Source: an uncultured Bacteroides sp. | GTDB taxonomy: Bacteria > Bacteroidota > Bacteroidia > Bacteroidales > Bacteroidaceae | Length of the DNA: 64,000 nt | Reading direction: 5' to 3' | Assembly (NCBI GenBank): GCA_937890825.1 | Contig: CALADS010000005.1 | Location: 59,553-123,552, forward strand | Part shown: positions 60,164-64,000 of the stretch, piece after piece | How the letters are laid out: every line of letters starts with the position of its first letter | How positions within the stretch are numbered: the first letter of the stretch is position 1 | Notes under the pieces: model-generated | Seen by the model: the letters and a program-made list of their open reading frames with translations, nothing else | Database searches by the model: none | Told to the model about the DNA's origin: nothing | Translations under genes and position numbers: made by a program

Positions 60164-60241
60164 GCAAGCGGCTGCATGAGCTTATGCAAGCGGTTGCTGT
60201 CGTCCACGCAAGCGGTTGCATAGCCTCATGCAACTGCTTGC
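60164..60241. repeat. Four-unit 22-bp-period array, imperfect palindrome
   Basis: GCAAGCGGCTGC at 60164, GCAAGCGGTTGC at 60186 and 60208, and the inverted form GCAACTGCTTGC at 60230 start exactly 22 bp apart. The two halves are reverse complements at 28 of 34 positions around a 10-nt loop. The core motif also occurs in the meaB hairpin. The rest of 60129-60508 holds no supported gene; it includes the carB leader. Confidence 0.75.
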
Positions 60242-60508
60242 ATTTATAACCTTCTTATCTTTTTTGCAGGATAATTTGTATCTTTCATAAATAAGTCGTT
60301 ACTTTGCATAAATTTTAAAGTTACTTATGCAGCCGCAGAATATGAGAGATAAATCCAGCTATTACCCGCAAGCGAATGAATGTCATTCGGGGTTTGCTGT
60401 TTTCTCTGTTTTCGGTGAAAGATATTTTAGTTCTTTGATGATGCGTTGTCCTTTGTTGGGTGGCGCATTTTTTTTGATAGGCAATCAACGTAACAACTAC
60501 AAGAGAAT

Positions 60509-63500
60509 ATGGAAAAGAATTTAAAGAAAGTGCTCGTATTGGGCTCAGGTGCGCTTAAGATTGGTCAGGCAGGTGAGTTTGACTATTCTGGTTCGCAGGC
60601 ATTGAAAGCTTTGCGTGAAGAAGGTATCAGTTCTGTATTGGTCAATCCGAATATTGCTACCATTCAGACTTCTGAGGGTATCGCTGATCAGGTGTATTTC
60701 TTGCCGGTTACTCCCTATTTCGTGGAGGAAATCATCAAGAAGGAACGTCCGGACGGCATTTTGCTGGCATTTGGTGGTCAGACAGCGTTGAACTGTGGAA
60801 CGGAACTGTACACCAGCGGTGTACTGGAAAAATACGGTGTGCGTGTGCTGGGTACTTCTGTAGAGGCTATCATGTATACAGAAGACCGTGACCTCTTTGT
60901 GAAGAAACTGGATGAAATTCCTATGAAGACTCCGAAGAGCCATGCCGTAGAAAGCATGGAAGAGGCTTTGAAGGCTGCGCGCGAAATAGGATTCCCCGTC
61001 ATGGTGCGTTCTGCTTATGCTTTGGGTGGCTTGGGTAGTGGTATCTGCGCGGATGAAGAGTCATTCATTAAGTTGGCCGAAAGTTCTTTTACATTCTCTA
61101 AGCAAATCTTGGTAGAGGAATCTCTGAAGGGTTGGAAAGAAATAGAATTTGAAGTGATTCGTGATGCTAACGACCATTGCTTTACAGTGGCTAGCATGGA
61201 AAACTTCGACCCGCTGGGTATTCATACCGGTGAATCTATTGTGGTGGCTCCTACTTGCTCGTTGACCGACGAACAGGTGACGATGCTGAAGGAACTTTCT
61301 ACCAAGTGTATCCGCCATTTGGGCATCGTGGGTGAATGTAACATTCAGTATGCCTTCAATGCCGAAACCAACGATTACCGTGTGATTGAGGTAAATGCAC
61401 GTCTGTCTCGTTCTTCGGCTCTGGCTTCCAAGGCTACGGGTTATCCGTTGGCTTTCGTGGCTGCCAAGATTGCCCTGGGATATACGCTCGACCAGATTGG
61501 CGAGATGGGTACCCCGAACTCGGCTTATGTGGCACCGGAACTGGATTACTACATCTGTAAGATTCCCCGTTGGGACTTGACGAAGTTTGCCGGTGTGAGC
61601 CGCGAGATTGGTTCCAGCATGAAGTCGGTAGGTGAGATTATGTCTATCGGTCGCAGCTTCGAGGAAATCATTCAGAAGGGTCTGCGTATGATAGGCCAGG
61701 GTATGCACGGTTTTGTGGGTAATGATGGTTTGCACTTTGATGATGTAGAGCATGAATTGGCTCATCCTACCGATTTGCGTGTGTTTGCCATTGCTCAGGC
61801 ACTGGAAGAAGGATACAGCATCGACCGTATCTTTGAACTGACCAAGATTGACCCTTGGTTCCTGGGTAAACTGAAGAATATTGTAGATTACAAACAGAAA
61901 CTTTCCGAATATAATAAGGTAGAAGATATTCCCGCAGATGTATTGCGTCAGGCTAAGGTGCTCGGATTCTCTGACTTCCAGATTGCCCGTTTTGTGCTCA
62001 ATCCGCAGGGCAACATGGAAAAGGAAAACCTGATGGTTCGCGCCCGTCGTAAAGAGCTGGGTATCTTGCCGGCTGTGAAACGCATCAATACAGTGGCCAG
62101 CGAACATCCGGAACTGACTAATTACCTCTACATGACGTATGCTGTTCAGGGATATGATGTCAACTATTATAAGAATGAAAAATCGGTAGTAGTGCTGGGG
62201 TCTGGTGCTTACCGTATCGGTTCTTCGGTAGAGTTCGACTGGTGCTCGGTAAATGCTATTCAGACGGCACGTAAGCTGGGTTATAAGTCTATCATGATTA
62301 ACTATAATCCGGAAACCGTATCGACCGACTATGATATGTGCGACCGCCTTTACTTCGATGAATTGTCGTTCGAACGCGTACTCGATGTCATCGACCTGGA
62401 ACAGCCGGGTGGTGTAATCGTGTCAGTGGGCGGACAGATTCCGAACAACCTGGCTATGAAGCTGTATCGCCAATCTGTACCGGTATTGGGTACTTCGCCC
62501 GTGTCTATCGACCGTGCCGAGAATCGTAATAAGTTCTCTGCTATGCTCGACCAACTGGGTATCGACCAGCCGGCTTGGCAAGAACTGACCAGCCTGGAAG
62601 ATGTGAAGGGCTTTGTGCAAAAGGTGGGCTATCCCGTATTGGTGCGTCCTTCTTACGTACTTTCAGGAGCTGCCATGAATGTATGCTACGACGAAGAAGA
62701 ATTGGAAAACTTCCTGAAGATGGCTGCCGAGGTATCGAAGGAATATCCGGTAGTGGTATCTCAGTTCTTGCAGAATACGAAGGAAATCGAGTTCGATGCA
62801 GTGGCTCAGAACGGTGAAGTGGTAGAATATGCCATTTCAGAACACGTGGAATTTGCCGGTGTTCACTCTGGTGACGCTACGCTGGTATTCCCGGCACAGA
62901 AGATTTACTTTGCTACGGCTCGCCGCATCAAGAAAATCAGCCGTCAGATTGCCAAGGAGTTGAATATCTCAGGTCCGTTCAATATACAGTTCCTGGCTCG
63001 CAACAACGAGGTGAAGGTAATCGAATGTAACCTCCGTGCTTCTCGTAGTTTCCCGTTTGTCAGCAAGGTGTTGAAACGCAACTTTATCGAAACGGCTACT
63101 CGCATCATGCTCGACGCTCCTTATACCAAGCCCGACAAATCGGCATTCGATATTGATTGGATTGGTGTAAAGGCCAGCCAGTTCTCTTTCTCACGTCTGC
63201 ATAAGGCAGACCCTGTGCTGGGTGTAGATATGTCGTCTACCGGCGAAGTGGGCTGTATCGGAGATGATTTCAACGAAGCCTTGCTGAACGCTTTGATAGC
63301 TACCGGATTTAAGATTCCTCGTCCTGAAAAAGGTGTGATGTTCTCTTCCGGTGCCATGAAGTCGAAGGTAGATTTGCTGGATGCCAGCCGCATTCTGTAC
63401 AGAAAGGGTTATAAAATCTATGCCACGGCAGGTACTGCAGCCTTCCTGAATGCTCACGGAGTAGATACAGTGCCGGTGTTCTGGCCGGATGAACGCCCGG

Positions 63501-63736
63501 ATGCAGAGAATAATGTGATGAAGATGATTTCGGAACACAAGTTTGATTTGATTGTGAATATTCCGAAGAATCACACGAAACGCGAGCTGACCAATGGTTA
63601 TCGTATCCGTCGCGGGGCTATCGACCATAATATTCCGCTGATTACCAATGCTCGTCTGGCAGGTGCTTTCATTGAGGCATTCTGCGATATGAATCTGGAA
63701 GATATTCAGATTAAGAGCTGGCAAGAATATAAATAA
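60509..63736 (+). CDS. carB: Carbamoyl-phosphate synthase, large subunit
   Basis: The 1075-residue enzyme has the usual two homologous halves. ATP-grasp domain 1 spans about residues 125-330 (HAVESMEEALKAAREIGFPV, GLGSGIC, IEVNARLSRSSALASKATGY). An oligomerisation domain spans ~400-545. ATP-grasp 2 spans ~670-865 (EFDAVAQNGEVVEYAISEHV, VIECNLRASRSFPFVSK). The C-terminal MGS-like allosteric domain spans ~935-1070 (YKIYATAGTAAFLNAHGVDT). It makes carbamoyl phosphate from bicarbonate, ATP and ammonia for pyrimidines and arginine. carA, the glutaminase subunit, is not upstream, where it often lies, and is not elsewhere in the window. Confidence 0.95.
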   Translation: MEKNLKKVLVLGSGALKIGQAGEFDYSGSQALKALREEGISSVLVNPNIATIQTSEGIADQVYFLPVTPYFVEEIIKKERPDGILLAFGGQTALNCGTELYTSGVLEKYGVRVLGTSVEAIMYTEDRDLFVKKLDEIPMKTPKSHAVESMEEALKAAREIGFPVMVRSAYALGGLGSGICADEESFIKLAESSFTFSKQILVEESLKGWKEIEFEVIRDANDHCFTVASMENFDPLGIHTGESIVVAPTCSLTDEQVTMLKELSTKCIRHLGIVGECNIQYAFNAETNDYRVIEVNARLSRSSALASKATGYPLAFVAAKIALGYTLDQIGEMGTPNSAYVAPELDYYICKIPRWDLTKFAGVSREIGSSMKSVGEIMSIGRSFEEIIQKGLRMIGQGMHGFVGNDGLHFDDVEHELAHPTDLRVFAIAQALEEGYSIDRIFELTKIDPWFLGKLKNIVDYKQKLSEYNKVEDIPADVLRQAKVLGFSDFQIARFVLNPQGNMEKENLMVRARRKELGILPAVKRINTVASEHPELTNYLYMTYAVQGYDVNYYKNEKSVVVLGSGAYRIGSSVEFDWCSVNAIQTARKLGYKSIMINYNPETVSTDYDMCDRLYFDELSFERVLDVIDLEQPGGVIVSVGGQIPNNLAMKLYRQSVPVLGTSPVSIDRAENRNKFSAMLDQLGIDQPAWQELTSLEDVKGFVQKVGYPVLVRPSYVLSGAAMNVCYDEEELENFLKMAAEVSKEYPVVVSQFLQNTKEIEFDAVAQNGEVVEYAISEHVEFAGVHSGDATLVFPAQKIYFATARRIKKISRQIAKELNISGPFNIQFLARNNEVKVIECNLRASRSFPFVSKVLKRNFIETATRIMLDAPYTKPDKSAFDIDWIGVKASQFSFSRLHKADPVLGVDMSSTGEVGCIGDDFNEALLNALIATGFKIPRPEKGVMFSSGAMKSKVDLLDASRILYRKGYKIYATAGTAAFLNAHGVDTVPVFWPDERPDAENNVMKMISEHKFDLIVNIPKNHTKRELTNGYRIRRGAIDHNIPLITNARLAGAFIEAFCDMNLEDIQIKSWQEYK

Positions 63737-63796
63737 TCTGCCAAGACTGCATAAACTGCAGTAACTTGATAAAGAAACACGGTGTTTAATCGTGGA

Positions 63797-63831
63797 AAGG
63801 GATAGCTTTGTGAAGAATAAAGCTATCCCTT
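63797..63831 (+). terminator. Terminator after carB
   Basis: AAGGGATAGCTTT (63797-63809) pairs perfectly with AAAGCTATCCCTT (63819-63831), then ATTTCTTTT. Confidence 0.85.
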
Positions 63832-63890
63832 ATTTCTTTTCTCGATTTGTGTGATTTTTTGAGTTGTTGATAAAAAAATAAGGGAAAATG

Positions 63891-63921
63891 TTTGGAGATA
63901 TGAAAATAATCCGTACCTTTG
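63891..63921 (+). promoter_or_regulatory. tRNA-Val promoter
   Basis: TTTG (63891-63894) and TACCTTTG (63914-63921) are exactly 19 nt apart, a complete Bacteroides -33/-7 promoter, with the tRNA starting 25 nt after the -7 box. Confidence 0.85.
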
Positions 63922-63946
63922 CACCGCTTTTGAAAAGAAAGTGAAT

Positions 63947-64000
63947 GGGCGTTTAGCTCAGCTGGTTCAGAGCATCTGCCTTACAAGCAGAGGGTCGGCG
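63947..64000 (+). tRNA. tRNA-Val (anticodon TAC), cut by the window end
   Basis: GGGCGTTTAGCTCAGCTGG gives the 5' acceptor strand and D arm. The anticodon stem-loop TCTGC-CTTACAA-GCAGA has T33 followed by TAC, which reads GTA and related valine codons. The T arm and 3' acceptor strand lie beyond the window. Confidence 0.9.

Noticed and set aside
60164..60241. CRISPR array
   Set aside because: The repeat is only 12 bp with 10-bp spacers, the last unit is inverted, the spacers are partly complementary to each other, and no cas genes are nearby.
60327..60524. Small ORF of 65 codons before carB
   Set aside because: It overlaps the carB start in another frame, has no ribosome site or family resemblance, and lies in the leader.
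61061..62107. Minus-strand open frame of 348 codons
   Set aside because: It is antisense to carB, whose conserved ATP-grasp sequence explains the open frame.

Overview
The window reads as chromosome of a gut Bacteroidales bacterium of the Bacteroides/Phocaeicola type. The evidence is the recurrent TAnnTTTG -7 promoter box, a TonB-dependent receptor with a CarboxypepD_reg-like N-terminus, BACON, DUF1573, DUF349 and DUF5025-like proteins, a lipoprotein with a Bacteroidetes surface-export signature, and a typical housekeeping set (pepD, meaB, ftsH, guaB, mutL, carB). No identity search was possible, so the genus is inferred.

Layout. 1-1.8 kb: an AT-rich, probably acquired operon that enters from outside the window. 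It holds a coiled-coil/membrane protein, a MotB/ZorB-like stator subunit and a trypsin-like lipoprotein protease. 1.9-3.4 kb: an AAA-ATPase/PD-(D/E)XK protein, divergent from pepD. 5.0-5.7 kb: a small transcription unit that appears to encode two micro-proteins. 5.8-11.6 kb: a giant alpha-2-macroglobulin-like protein without its thioester motif. 11.7-12.1 kb: a HipB/HipA toxin-antitoxin relic with its operators still visible. 12.1-15.4 kb: DUF1573 protein, meaB and a DMT exporter. 15.5-17.4 kb: an ABC-type ATPase plus DUF4435/TOPRIM pair that resembles PARIS anti-phage systems. 17.4-18.6 kb: an MscS channel.

18.6-27.5 kb is one long minus-strand phosphate block: TonB receptor, surface beta-helix lipoprotein, OprO/P-like porin, then pstS-pstC-pstA-pstB. 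7-4-7 direct repeats ending in TGTAACA lie before the receptor and the porin and may be Pho boxes. 28.6-31.0 kb: CNNM/CorC protein and TrkH. 31.1-33.7 kb: a redox/NO-type cluster with thioredoxin, a RIC-hemerythrin/LuxR fusion and OxyR. 33.8-37.2 kb: rsfS-ftsH-cdsA operon. 37.5 kb: tRNA-Gln. 37.7-41.9 kb: DUF349 protein, rsmA and mgtE. 42-44.6 kb: a flippase-like membrane protein and guaB.

44.7-53.6 kb is an envelope-biogenesis run: three consecutive parvulin-type proteins, an OstA/LptA-like protein, a small membrane protein, mutL and an OmpA-family protein. 53.7-60.1 kb: trpS, a DUF7309/DUF6930-like protein, a membrane TPR regulator with mosaic composition, and two lipoproteins. 60.5-63.7 kb: carB, then a tRNA-Val cut by the window end.

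Beyond genes, the window holds several very long intergenic hairpins, a four-unit array with an exact 22-bp period whose core motif recurs about 46 kb away, and two diverged copies of an imperfectly palindromic element of about 79 bp.
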